Positions 56,705 to 64,000 of a DNA stretch of 64,000 bases are shown one piece after another (within the stretch, counting starts at the first letter, position 1; each line of letters starts with the position of its first letter). Position numbers and translations under genes: made by a program. The DNA is from Streptomyces sp. NBC_00094 (GTDB lineage: Bacteria > Actinomycetota > Actinomycetes > Streptomycetales > Streptomycetaceae): positions 6,825,501-6,889,500 of the forward strand of contig NZ_JAPEMB010000001.1 in assembly GCF_026343125.1 (NCBI RefSeq). The letters run 5' to 3'. Below the pieces are notes generated by a model. It was not told the DNA's origin. It saw only the letters and a list, made by a program, of their open reading frames with translations, and did not search any database.

Positions 56705-56742
56705 TCAGGGGCCGTTTCAGAGAAATCTGAAACGGCCCCTGA
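56705..56742 (+). terminator. Terminator hairpin after tRNA-Pro
   Basis: A 17-bp perfect stem (56705-56721 pairing with 56726-56742) with a GAAA tetraloop lies 16 bp after the tRNA and could also stop transcription of the minus-strand gene ending at 56794. Confidence 0.88.
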
Positions 56743-56793
56743 CGCGTTTTCGGGGTCCGGTGGGGGACCAACCCGAGGAGAAGCGTTACGCGT

Positions 56794-58485
56794 TCAGCGG
56801 CGGGCGCAGCCCTTCGCCTCGAACCGGTCCGTGCTCATGTAGGTGACGTTCGGCAGGTGGGAGCCCATGGCCGTGGCCTCGTCCCCGGGGACCTTCGTGT
56901 TCTGGACCGCCTGGTGGAAGCCGGTGTCGGGCAGCATGTTCCGGATCTGGAACCAGGCGAAGTCCTGGTCCTGGTAGCCGTCTCCCCGGGCCGTCCGCGC
57001 GAGGTACGCGACTCCGCACGCCGTGCGCGCGTTCTGCGGCCGGTCCTGGTCCAGGCTGACGACGATGGTGTAGTCGCCGTTCTTGTCGACCGGCACCTCC
57101 TCGTCGTACGCGCAGTCCATGACGCGGGTGGTGTAGACGGACTCGTTCACGCAGAACGAGGCGTAGCGCACCTGGGCGGAGCCCATCACGGGGTCGTGGT
57201 CGCGGGTGGAGACGGCGGTGGGCAGCTTGCCCTTGATGACGGCCACCTGGCCGAGCTTGCCGCTCAGGACCGTGCGCACGTAGTTGTTGTGGATGTTCGG
57301 GAAGAACCCGCCGCCGGTCCGGCCGGGTGTGGGATTCGCTCCGACGGTGTCGTCACCGGTCCAGGTCTGCAGCAGGTACGAGCGGTCGTACTGGGCCGTC
57401 CACCTGGTCGTCCGCGAGGTGCCGTGGCCGGCGCCGGGGGAGTAGGTGGCGGGGAAGGCGGGGTCCACCGCGCGCTTGGTCTGGAACAGCACGCCGGGCG
57501 GCGGGCTCGCGTACGACGCGGGGGTCTTGGGGCCGGTCGGCGGGAAGACCTGGACCTGGACGCCCGGTGTGTTCGGCAGCATGTCGGCGCTGTCGGGGAT
57601 CCGGTCGGGGTACCGCAGAGCGCTGTAGGTGGCCTCGCTCAGGGTCAGCGACGACGGCTCGGGCAGACGGGTGGCGCCCTTGTCGAGACGCGCGTGGTCC
57701 TTCGATTCGGAGTCCGTCGCGTCGCAGGCGGCCTGGCCGGTGAGCTTCTTCCCGTCGGCGAGGGTCAGGGTCGGCCGGGGCAGTCCGACACCGCCGGTGA
57801 GGTCCTTGCCGCGGTCCGGGACGTACACCCGCATGAGGACGAGGTCGGTCTCGTACCGGACACCGTCCGAACCGGTCTCGACGCCCAGGGGCGTCTGGCC
57901 GAGGGAGGCCGTGGGGATGGTGCGCAGGGCGTTGCGCTGCGGTTCGTCGTTGCGCGGGTCGCGGATGGTGAACGCGGGCTTCCCGGTGGCCGCGTCGTAG
58001 TTGGCCGTGTGGTCGAACGACACGGTGTAGCCGCGCTTCGTGGCGGGGGTGTTGCGCCGGGCGCCCGGTGCGAACGGGTTGGCGGAGCCCTCGTTCGGGG
58101 CGATCTGGTAGTCCGCGATGCCGTCCACGGGCTGGCCGAGGCGGTCGTACGAGATGAAGGAGAAGTACCGCGCGTGCGGGTACGTGCCCTCCAGCGTCAG
58201 CTTCGATCCCGCGGGCCGACGGTAGTAGGCGGCCCAGTAGACGGCGCCGGCGTCGGGATAGGCGATGTTGAACAGGGGATCGGCGCCGATCCCGCCGTAG
58301 TACCAGAAGCAGTCGCTGCCGGGGCCCTGGACGAGGGACGGGGCAGTGGGGGCCTGCGTCGGCCCGTGGCCCGCCGTGGGAGCGGTGCCGCCCGCCGAGG
58401 CGGTGGGCGTCCCGGCGGCCATCGCTCCGGCGAGGGCCGCGGCCACCACCGGGACGAGCCATCGCTTGTGCACGCGGTTGCGCAT
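56794..58485 (-). CDS. Large secreted protein of unknown function
   Basis: A 563-residue protein. The Sec signal peptide ends near ASAGG (about residue 33). The mature part has DCFWYYGGIGADPLFNIAYPDAGAVYWAAYYRRPAG and YPHARYFSFISYDRLGQPVDGIADYQIAPNEGSANPF, long beta-rich stretches, and a C-terminal VRYASFCVNESVYTTRVMDCAYDEEVPVDKNGDYTIVVSL with probable disulfide cysteines. The first part recalls the DUF1254/DUF1214-type secreted proteins, but I cannot assign a family. ATG 58485 has AGGAG upstream. It is probably controlled by the two-component system encoded upstream on the same strand. Confidence 0.75.
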   Translation of the reverse strand: MRNRVHKRWLVPVVAAALAGAMAAGTPTASAGGTAPTAGHGPTQAPTAPSLVQGPGSDCFWYYGGIGADPLFNIAYPDAGAVYWAAYYRRPAGSKLTLEGTYPHARYFSFISYDRLGQPVDGIADYQIAPNEGSANPFAPGARRNTPATKRGYTVSFDHTANYDAATGKPAFTIRDPRNDEPQRNALRTIPTASLGQTPLGVETGSDGVRYETDLVLMRVYVPDRGKDLTGGVGLPRPTLTLADGKKLTGQAACDATDSESKDHARLDKGATRLPEPSSLTLSEATYSALRYPDRIPDSADMLPNTPGVQVQVFPPTGPKTPASYASPPPGVLFQTKRAVDPAFPATYSPGAGHGTSRTTRWTAQYDRSYLLQTWTGDDTVGANPTPGRTGGGFFPNIHNNYVRTVLSGKLGQVAVIKGKLPTAVSTRDHDPVMGSAQVRYASFCVNESVYTTRVMDCAYDEEVPVDKNGDYTIVVSLDQDRPQNARTACGVAYLARTARGDGYQDQDFAWFQIRNMLPDTGFHQAVQNTKVPGDEATAMGSHLPNVTYMSTDRFEAKGCARR

Positions 58486-58631
58486 GGAGGTCTCCTGACT
58501 TCGTCGTCGGCCGAAGCCTCGCCGAAGCCCGTGAACCGCCCAAGGCAGTGGCCCGTACCAGGGGGGTTCGGTTTTCTGGTGTCTTCGGCGGAGAGGGAAC
58601 GGGGGTACGGAGCCGGGTGCGGTCCGCCGGG

Positions 58632-60311
58632 TCAGGCGTCCTCGTGCCGCAGGGGAAGGTGACCGCGCACCTCGGTGCCCTCGCCGGGGCGTCCGACGAC
58701 GCTCACCTCTCCACCGCAGGCCGACATGCGGGCGCGCATGTTGGCCAGGCCCGCTCCGGGCGGTCCGCCGGACCCGGCCGAGTCGGCGGGTGACAAGCCA
58801 GGGCCGTCGTCCCGTACGGAGAACGACAGGCGACGCCCGTCGTCCGTCAGCTCGACGGTGACCGTACTCGTCGGCCCCGCGTGCTTGACGGCGTTCTGTA
58901 CGGCTTCCAGGCAGGTGAAGTACACCGCGCTCTCCACCGCACCCGGATACCGGCCGACGCCCTCGATCCGCAGGGACACGGCCTCCGGGAACCTCCCGAC
59001 CGCGTCGGCGAGGGCGGCGGACAGCCCCTCGCCGTGCAGCAGCCGGGGGCCCGCGCCATGGGCGACGTCCCGGATCTCCCGTAGGGCGGCGTCCACGTCG
59101 GGGCCGAGCTCCTCGGCCAGCCGGGCGGCGCGCCGGGCGTCCTGCGGCAGCAGCCGGGAGAGGACGCTCACCTTCATCCGCAGCGCGATGAGCCGTTGCT
59201 GGGCGCCGTCGTGCAGATCGCGCTCGATCGCCCGGCGGGCGCTGTCCCGGGCGTCGGCGATCCGCGCTCCGGAGAGCGCGAGTTCCGCCGCGTCCCGGTT
59301 GGTCTCCAGCGCCATCCGGACGCTCTGGGTCACGGCTGCCAGCAGCGCAGGCTGGTCGAGGAGCACCTCGTCGTGCACGACACGGGCCAGCGGCTCCCCG
59401 TCGCTCCCGTCGACGGGGGTGACCGCCTGCCCCGGGCGGGACACCGGCACCGTGCTGTGGAGCACCCCGGCGGAGTCCGCCCACCGGGACCGGTCCGGCA
59501 GCCAGTAGACGATGTCGAGACCGGGATCCCGCAGAGCCGTGGCCATGACCCGTCGCAGCGCGTCCGCGTCCGGTCGGTGCTGGAGCCCCGACACCAGTCG
59601 GAGGAGTACGCCCGCCGCGTGGAGACGGGCCAGCAGCAGGCCGAGGAGCATGGCGAGGGGCACCGCCCAGAACAGCAGGGTCAGGGCCGCCCCCGACAAC
59701 ACCGCGCCGTTCGTGACGACGAACACGGCGACGGCCAGGGTGCGCAGGATGGACACGACGAGCAGCGGCGCCAGCGTCCGGCGGGCGCCCGGTCCGGAGC
59801 GGACCAGCCGGTCCAGGAGGGAGAGGGCGACCGACAGCAGGATCGTGGCGCTGAGCCAGCGGAAGGCCGTGAGGAACCCGTCGGCCACCTGTGGGAGGTC
59901 CTCGACGAGGAGCACGTTCCGTGGGCAGTCCGGGGCGCACGGCACGAGCGGGCCGGGCAGGGGCACGGCGGCCGAGAACAGGACGGTCGGCAGCCACAGG
60001 ACCGTGGCGCTGAAGGCGCTCATGGCCACGATGACGCGGTCGCGCCGCGATCGAAGCCGTCCGGTGGGGAAGCTCAGCATCACCCAGACCAGGACGAACT
60101 CGGCGAGCTGCCCCAGGGCGCGGCCCAGGCCGAAGACCCACGGGACGTCCGAGGCGCCGAGCCCGCGCACCGCGTACGTCACGCACAGCAGGACCAGCAG
60201 GCGGGCGAGCCTCCGGTCCTGCGGGCGCCGTCCCAGCACTGCCGCGGCCAGGAGCGTCAGCACCACGCCGACCGTCGCGAGCACCGCCGCGGATCCGGGG
60301 AGGCCGGTCAT
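58632..60311 (-). CDS. Sensor histidine kinase (NarL/HisKA_3 type)
   Basis: A 559-residue kinase. Seven or so hydrophobic segments fill the first about 240 residues, followed by a GAF-like region, the acceptor histidine in RRAIERDLHDGAQQRLIALRMKVSVL, and the ATP-binding domain (YFTCLEAVQNAVKHAG, RDDGPGLS, GAGLANMRARMSACGG). ATG 60311 overlaps the response regulator stop by 4 bp, so the regulator is the upstream gene of the pair. The signal is likely in the membrane. Confidence 0.9.
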   Translation of the reverse strand: MTGLPGSAAVLATVGVVLTLLAAAVLGRRPQDRRLARLLVLLCVTYAVRGLGASDVPWVFGLGRALGQLAEFVLVWVMLSFPTGRLRSRRDRVIVAMSAFSATVLWLPTVLFSAAVPLPGPLVPCAPDCPRNVLLVEDLPQVADGFLTAFRWLSATILLSVALSLLDRLVRSGPGARRTLAPLLVVSILRTLAVAVFVVTNGAVLSGAALTLLFWAVPLAMLLGLLLARLHAAGVLLRLVSGLQHRPDADALRRVMATALRDPGLDIVYWLPDRSRWADSAGVLHSTVPVSRPGQAVTPVDGSDGEPLARVVHDEVLLDQPALLAAVTQSVRMALETNRDAAELALSGARIADARDSARRAIERDLHDGAQQRLIALRMKVSVLSRLLPQDARRAARLAEELGPDVDAALREIRDVAHGAGPRLLHGEGLSAALADAVGRFPEAVSLRIEGVGRYPGAVESAVYFTCLEAVQNAVKHAGPTSTVTVELTDDGRRLSFSVRDDGPGLSPADSAGSGGPPGAGLANMRARMSACGGEVSVVGRPGEGTEVRGHLPLRHEDA

Positions 60312-61018
60312 CGCCGGTTCGCGTCGAGGTACAGGAGTGTGGCCCGCACCCGCCTGCTGATGTCGGCGTCACCGGTGAGGCCGAGCCGGCCGAAGATCTC
60401 GCTGACGTGCTTCTCGACGGCCCGAACGGAGAGGAACCGGGCGCGGGCGATGGCGGCGTTGCTCCTGCCCTCGGCGATGTCCGCGAGCAGTTGGCGCTGG
60501 CGCGGCGTGAGGCTGTCGAGGGCCGAGGCCTCGGTGCGGCGCCGGCGGACCAGGTCCTCGACGAGTGCGGCGTCGATGTGGCACTCGCCCCGGGCCACCG
60601 ACCGGACGGCGGAGACGAGCAGGTCGAGGTCGTGGACCCGGTCCTTGAGGAGGTAGCCGCGGCCCGCCGCCCCCGACTCCAGGAGCCGGGCCGCCAGATC
60701 GACGTGCCGCTCCTGGCTGAGCAGCATCACTCCGACGCCCGGGTGGGAGCGCCGGAGTCCGTCGGCCAGGCGTACTCCCTCGTCCGTGAACGACGGCGGC
60801 ATCCGGATGTCGCAGAGCAGTACGTCCGGTGGGGCGGCGGCGACGGCGGCGACGGTCGAGGGCTCGTCGGCGCAGGTGCCGACGACCTCGACGGCGTCAC
60901 TGAGCTCCAGGAGCCTGCTCAGACCCTCCCGGATCAGGAAGCTGTCGTCCGCGATCAGCACACGCAGCCGGGTCGGTTCCTGCTCGCGTGCCCCCGGACC
61001 TTCGTCGGGCGCCGACAC
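60308..61018 (-). CDS. NarL/LuxR-family response regulator
   Basis: A 236-residue regulator with a receiver (RVLIADDSFLIREGL, phospho-Asp in VLLCDIRMPP, YLLKDRV) and a LuxR HTH (LTPRQRQLLADIAEGRSNAAIARARFLSVRAVEKHVSEIFGRLGL). GTG 61018 has AGGAGG 5 bp upstream; the longer upstream frame has no ribosome site. It partners with the kinase downstream and probably controls the adjacent secreted protein gene. Confidence 0.91.
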   Translation of the reverse strand: MSAPDEGPGAREQEPTRLRVLIADDSFLIREGLSRLLELSDAVEVVGTCADEPSTVAAVAAAPPDVLLCDIRMPPSFTDEGVRLADGLRRSHPGVGVMLLSQERHVDLAARLLESGAAGRGYLLKDRVHDLDLLVSAVRSVARGECHIDAALVEDLVRRRRTEASALDSLTPRQRQLLADIAEGRSNAAIARARFLSVRAVEKHVSEIFGRLGLTGDADISRRVRATLLYLDANRR

Positions 61019-61316
61019 CGAGACCTCCTGAGACGCGACCTGGCATGGACCGCCGAAACTACCTGCCGGAGGAGGCGAAAGCGAAAGCCGCGGGGTGTTT
61101 CGCTCAGCGGTCGCACGTGCTTCGTAGCGGAGGCGGCCCACTGTCCCGATCGTGCCGGCTGCCACAATTCGACGTGGTGCATGCCGGCTCTCGTGAGCAT
61201 GGGAGCGGTCGGCGATGACCGTCGTGCGCCTGCGGCGGTCGCGCGGTGCGCGAGTGTGCGTGGACCAGCTGCGGCTCCCCGGCGGCAGCGAGTGCCCGAA
61301 CCGAAGGGAGAGCTCC

Positions 61317-62510
61317 ATGCCGAGACGTCGCGTGGTCGTGGTCGGAGCCGGGATAGGCGGCCTCACGGCCGCGGTGGCACTGCACCGCCACGGCTGGCAC
61401 GTCACCGTCTGCGAACGCGCCCCGGAACCCCCCGTCACCGGTGCCGGCATCGGTCTCGCCCCCAACGCGCTGCGCGCACTCCACACCATCGACGTCGACG
61501 TCACCCAGGCCACCGGCAGCGCCGTACCCGCCGTGATGGGTGTGCGTCGCCGGGACGGTCGGTGGCTCACCCGGACCGGAACCGCCGAACTGGCGGCGCG
61601 CTACGGGACACCCCCGATCGCCGTCCCACGCCCGGCCCTCGCCGTCGCCCTGGCCTCCGCCCTGCCGACGGAGGCCCTCCGCTACGGCACCGCCGTGACC
61701 GCCATCGACGACGCCGCGGGCCGCCCGGTCCTGCGTACGGAAGCCGGTCCGGACCTTCCCGCCGACCTGGTCGTCGCCGCCGACGGCATCCACAGCCCGC
61801 TGCGCCGCGCGTACTTCCCCGGCCATCCCGGCCTGCGCTACATCGGCGAGACCGCCTGGCGGGCCCTCGTGGACGCTCCGGACCTGGGGATACAGGCCAT
61901 GAGCGAGACCTGGGGACGGGGTGAGCGGTTCGGCGTGACCCCGCTCTCCGACGGCCGGTTCTACCTCTACGCCACCGCGGTCGTTCCGGCCGGCGTACGG
62001 TCGGCCGACCACCGTGCCGAACTCCGCCGTCGCTTCGGCTCCTGGCACGACCCGATTCCGGCCCTCCTGGACCGCGTCGACCGCCTCGCCCCCGCCGATG
62101 TCCTTCGGCACGACCTCCACGAACTGGCCGCCCCGCTCCCGCGCCTGGACCACGGCCGGATCGCGTGGCTCGGTGACGCCGCCCACGCCATGGCCCCGAA
62201 CCTCGGCCAGGGCGGCTGCCAGGCCATCGAGGACGCGGTGGTCCTCGCCCATCTGCTGCCTGCCGGGGACGGCGGTGACGGCTCGGACGGCATCCCGGCG
62301 GCCCTCGTCGCGTACACCGCCGCCCGGCGCGACCGCACCGACGCCGTGCGCGTCCGCGCCCGCCGGGTCGGCCGCCTGGGTGCCCTCCGCCACCCGCTGG
62401 CCGCGGCGGCCCGCGACCTCGTGGTCCGCGCCACCCCCGACTGGCTGGCCCTGCGCGGAATGGACGATCTGTTCGACGGCTTTCGGCTTCCGGACCGGCC
62501 GGCGGGCTGA
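61317..62510 (+). CDS. FAD-dependent monooxygenase (UbiH/PHBH type)
   Basis: A 397-residue flavoprotein. The dinucleotide-binding motif is VVVVGAGIGGLTAAVALHRHG, with GAGIGLAPNALRAL, DLVVAADGIHSPLRR (DG motif) and IAWLGDAAHAMAPNLGQGGCQAIEDAVVLA (GD motif). Such enzymes hydroxylate aromatic or polycyclic compounds using NAD(P)H and oxygen. ATG 61317 has AAGGGAGA upstream. It stands alone and is divergent from the two-component genes; no biosynthetic neighbours identify a substrate. Confidence 0.9.
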   Translation: MPRRRVVVVGAGIGGLTAAVALHRHGWHVTVCERAPEPPVTGAGIGLAPNALRALHTIDVDVTQATGSAVPAVMGVRRRDGRWLTRTGTAELAARYGTPPIAVPRPALAVALASALPTEALRYGTAVTAIDDAAGRPVLRTEAGPDLPADLVVAADGIHSPLRRAYFPGHPGLRYIGETAWRALVDAPDLGIQAMSETWGRGERFGVTPLSDGRFYLYATAVVPAGVRSADHRAELRRRFGSWHDPIPALLDRVDRLAPADVLRHDLHELAAPLPRLDHGRIAWLGDAAHAMAPNLGQGGCQAIEDAVVLAHLLPAGDGGDGSDGIPAALVAYTAARRDRTDAVRVRARRVGRLGALRHPLAAAARDLVVRATPDWLALRGMDDLFDGFRLPDRPAG

Positions 62511-62671
62511 TGCCCTGCGGCCGCCCTGGGGCCGGCCCCTCGATCGTTCCCGGAAGCAGGGGGGAGCAGTCCGCGCGACCGGTCCTGTCCACACGTCGAT
62601 GTGCCCCGGCGCCTTGCGTCGTAGGCTGAATCGCCGGGCAACGCGGCCCGGTCCGGAGGGGCGGAGGGGAC

Positions 62672-63103
62672 ATGCCGGAGGAGTTGGCGCGGTTCGAACT
62701 CGGCGGTGGGGAAGCCGCGGTGTACGTGGCCTTCGAGGACCAGGACCCGGAGATCGTGCGGGCCCGGAGCCGTGACCGGTCGGGGAGCGGGGCGGTGGAG
62801 GTCGCGGCGGGGCGGTTCGAGGAAGGGATCGACCGGATCCGCGAGATGGCCGGGCGGACGCTGGAGCGGATGGTGTCGCTGCCCGCGCCGCCGTCGACCG
62901 TGGAGCTCGAGTTCGGGGTGAAGTTCAACGTCGAGACCGGTGCGGTGATCGCCCGGACCGGGGTCGAGGGGCACCTCAAGGTCAAGATGGTCTGGGAGCG
63001 GGGCGAGCAGGGGCGACGGGCCGAGGAGGTCGAGGCCGCGTCGGTCGCGAGTGACAGCGGGGATCAGTCGGAAGCGCAGGCCGGGGCGGCCGGCGACGGC
63101 TGA
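62672..63103 (+). CDS. CU044_2847-family protein (Trypco1-like)
   Basis: A 143-residue protein. The conserved core is LARFELGGGEAAVYVAFEDQD, GRFEEGIDRIREMAGRTLERMVSLPAPPSTVELEFGVKFNVETGAVIARTGVEGHLKVKMVWER, matching what I recall of the CU044_2847/trypsin-co-occurring domain 1 family, small effector-associated domains of conflict systems. An Ala/Glu/Asp-rich tail (after about residue 115) overlaps the end of the convergent ClC gene by 40 bp. No trypsin or NTPase gene is adjacent, so its partner, if any, lies elsewhere. Confidence 0.78.
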   Translation: MPEELARFELGGGEAAVYVAFEDQDPEIVRARSRDRSGSGAVEVAAGRFEEGIDRIREMAGRTLERMVSLPAPPSTVELEFGVKFNVETGAVIARTGVEGHLKVKMVWERGEQGRRAEEVEAASVASDSGDQSEAQAGAAGDG

Positions 63104-64000
63104 GCCATCGGCGGGACCGCGGGTCCGGTGACAGGTTCGGATGCCGGGCCCGTTGCCGGACCCTCGGGCGGTGCGCCGTCCGTCGGCCTGTGGATGAGGT
63201 CTCGTGCGGGTGCGGGTGCGGGTGCGGGTGCCGGTGCCGGTGCCGGTGTTGGTGTGTTCGGAGTCCGTGTCGGTGTGGGTGTGCTCGGGGTCTGTGTCGC
63301 TTCGGGCTCGGGGGTCTCCGGCGGGCGGCGTTCCTGCTGGCTGCGGTAGAGCGTCGTACGGCCCGTCACCGCCGACGCGCACAGGACCGCCAGCATGCCG
63401 GGTCCCAGGAGCGAGGCGTCCGCGACCATTTCCGTCGCCATGACCAGCACGCCGAGCGGGGCGTTGGCCACCGGGCCCAGGCAGGCTGCCATGCCCACGA
63501 CCACGTACGGGAGCGGTCCCGCCGACGGCAGGTGCAGCGCCTCGCCCAGGCGCCAGGCGAGTGCGCCCGTTCCCGCGCCCACGACCATGCACGGTCCGAA
63601 GATGCCGCCCGAGCCGCCGGAGCCGACGGTCAGGGCCGTGCCCGCGATCTTCGCGAGCGGGATGGCGAGCAGCAGCAGGACGGGAAGTCCCGCGACGAGC
63701 TCGCGGTCGGTGAGCGCCTCCATCAGGCCGTACCCCGTGCCCAGCACCCCCGGCACGAGCAGCCCGAGGACGCCCACGAGCAGGGCGGCGGCCACCGGCG
63801 CGGCGATCCTGGCCGGTACGGACCGCACACGGGCCTCGGCGCGCAGGTGCACGGCGTAGAAGGTGCCCGTGTAGAGCCGTCCGGCCAGGCCGCACAGCAG
63901 CCCGGTCACGGCGATCAGGACGAAGTCGCCCACCCCGAAGCCCGGTCCGTCCGCCCCGTGCCGTCCGAGGACGGGCGCGAAGCCGTAGAACGCGCCGAAG
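63064..64000 (-). CDS. ClC-type chloride channel or antiporter, C-terminal part (5' end outside window)
   Basis: The frame is open to the right edge. The visible part has the ClC core: GFGVGDFVLIAVTGLLCGLAGRLY, VGVLGLLVPGVLGTGYGLMEAL, IAGTALTVGSGGSGGIFGPCMVVGAGTGALA (GxFxP selectivity motif) and YVVVGMAACLGPVANAPLGVLVMATEM. It then has a long Pro/Thr/Ala tail (TPTPTRTPNTPTPAPAPAPA and on, DNA repeats of GGGTGC) of about 90 residues predicted to face the cytoplasm. ClC proteins move chloride or exchange it for protons. The gene is convergent with the Trypco1-like gene. Confidence 0.9.
   Translation of the reverse strand, partial: FGAFYGFAPVLGRHGADGPGFGVGDFVLIAVTGLLCGLAGRLYTGTFYAVHLRAEARVRSVPARIAAPVAAALLVGVLGLLVPGVLGTGYGLMEALTDRELVAGLPVLLLLAIPLAKIAGTALTVGSGGSGGIFGPCMVVGAGTGALAWRLGEALHLPSAGPLPYVVVGMAACLGPVANAPLGVLVMATEMVADASLLGPGMLAVLCASAVTGRTTLYRSQQERRPPETPEPEATQTPSTPTPTRTPNTPTPAPAPAPAPAPAPARDLIHRPTDGAPPEGPATGPASEPVTGPAVPPMAQPSPAAPACASD

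Noticed and set aside
56794..60372. A 1192-codon minus-strand frame that would fuse the secreted protein to a long upstream part
   Set aside because: The real protein begins at 58485 with a ribosome site and signal peptide; the rest is a shifted frame of the histidine kinase gene.

Overview
The window is 64 kb of very GC-rich, densely packed chromosome with many GTG starts and 4-bp ATGA/GTGA gene overlaps. It also has a conservon operon, a hopanoid gene pair, several TetR/ROK/XRE regulators and a c-di-AMP (ydaO-type) riboswitch ahead of a LysM/M23 cell-wall hydrolase. Together these point to a Streptomyces or a very close actinomycete. All names rest on motifs and family knowledge read from the sequence; no database search was run.

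Left part (1-25.5 kb). The window opens inside hpnH, followed by a hopanoid-type aminotransferase (C35 hopanoid side-chain synthesis). Next come an XRE-cupin regulator with two near-identical palindromes and a small membrane protein, a tyrosine phosphatase, the riboswitch-controlled M23 peptidase and an SGNH hydrolase. From 6.5 to 11.8 kb lies a tightly coupled five-gene minus-strand operon of the uncharacterised STM4011-STM4015 set: two radical SAM proteins, an alkaline-phosphatase-fold hydrolase, an ATP-grasp-like protein and a leucine-rich-repeat-like protein. Two plus-strand genes (a small beta-rich protein and a DUF6745 protein) diverge from it. After that come a SIMPL protein, a TetR regulator, a Glu/Leu/Val-type dehydrogenase, a metallo-beta-lactamase-fold hydrolase, an SGNH-like protein, a serine hydrolase divergent from a two-component pair, a decayed MFS transporter and a SpoIIE-type phosphatase.

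Middle part (25.6-50.2 kb). This is a large carbohydrate-utilisation locus built from two parallel modules. Each has a lipoprotein-dependent sugar ABC importer without its ATPase, a D-2-hydroxyacid dehydrogenase, a transcription regulator and a Tat-exported beta-propeller protein. Added to these are a secreted polysaccharide-lyase-like protein, a cytoplasmic type I sulfatase with its own formylglycine-generating enzyme, a ROK kinase, two Gfo/Idh/MocA oxidoreductases, a DUF993 aldolase-like protein, an apparent isomerase remnant and glycerate kinase. A 23-bp promoter element is exactly repeated at 36.7 kb and, inverted, at 50.2 kb. It links the ROK-regulated operon to the distant second propeller gene, so the locus looks like one regulon. 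The gene set suggests export of depolymerising enzymes, import of sulfated oligosaccharides, intracellular desulfation, oxidation or reduction of the sugar and entry into glycolysis at 2-phosphoglycerate. The substrate is not known; a sulfated uronic-acid-containing glycan is the working guess.

Right part (50.8-64 kb). A complete conservon (cvnA-B-C-D plus a GAF gene) has a TTA codon in cvnC. It is followed, across a long hairpin, by a convergent acyl-CoA dehydrogenase that lacks the usual catalytic glutamate motif. Then come tRNA-Pro(GGG), a large secreted protein of unknown function, a second NarL-type two-component pair, an FAD monooxygenase, a CU044_2847/Trypco1-type protein and the C-terminal part of a ClC chloride channel that runs off the window.
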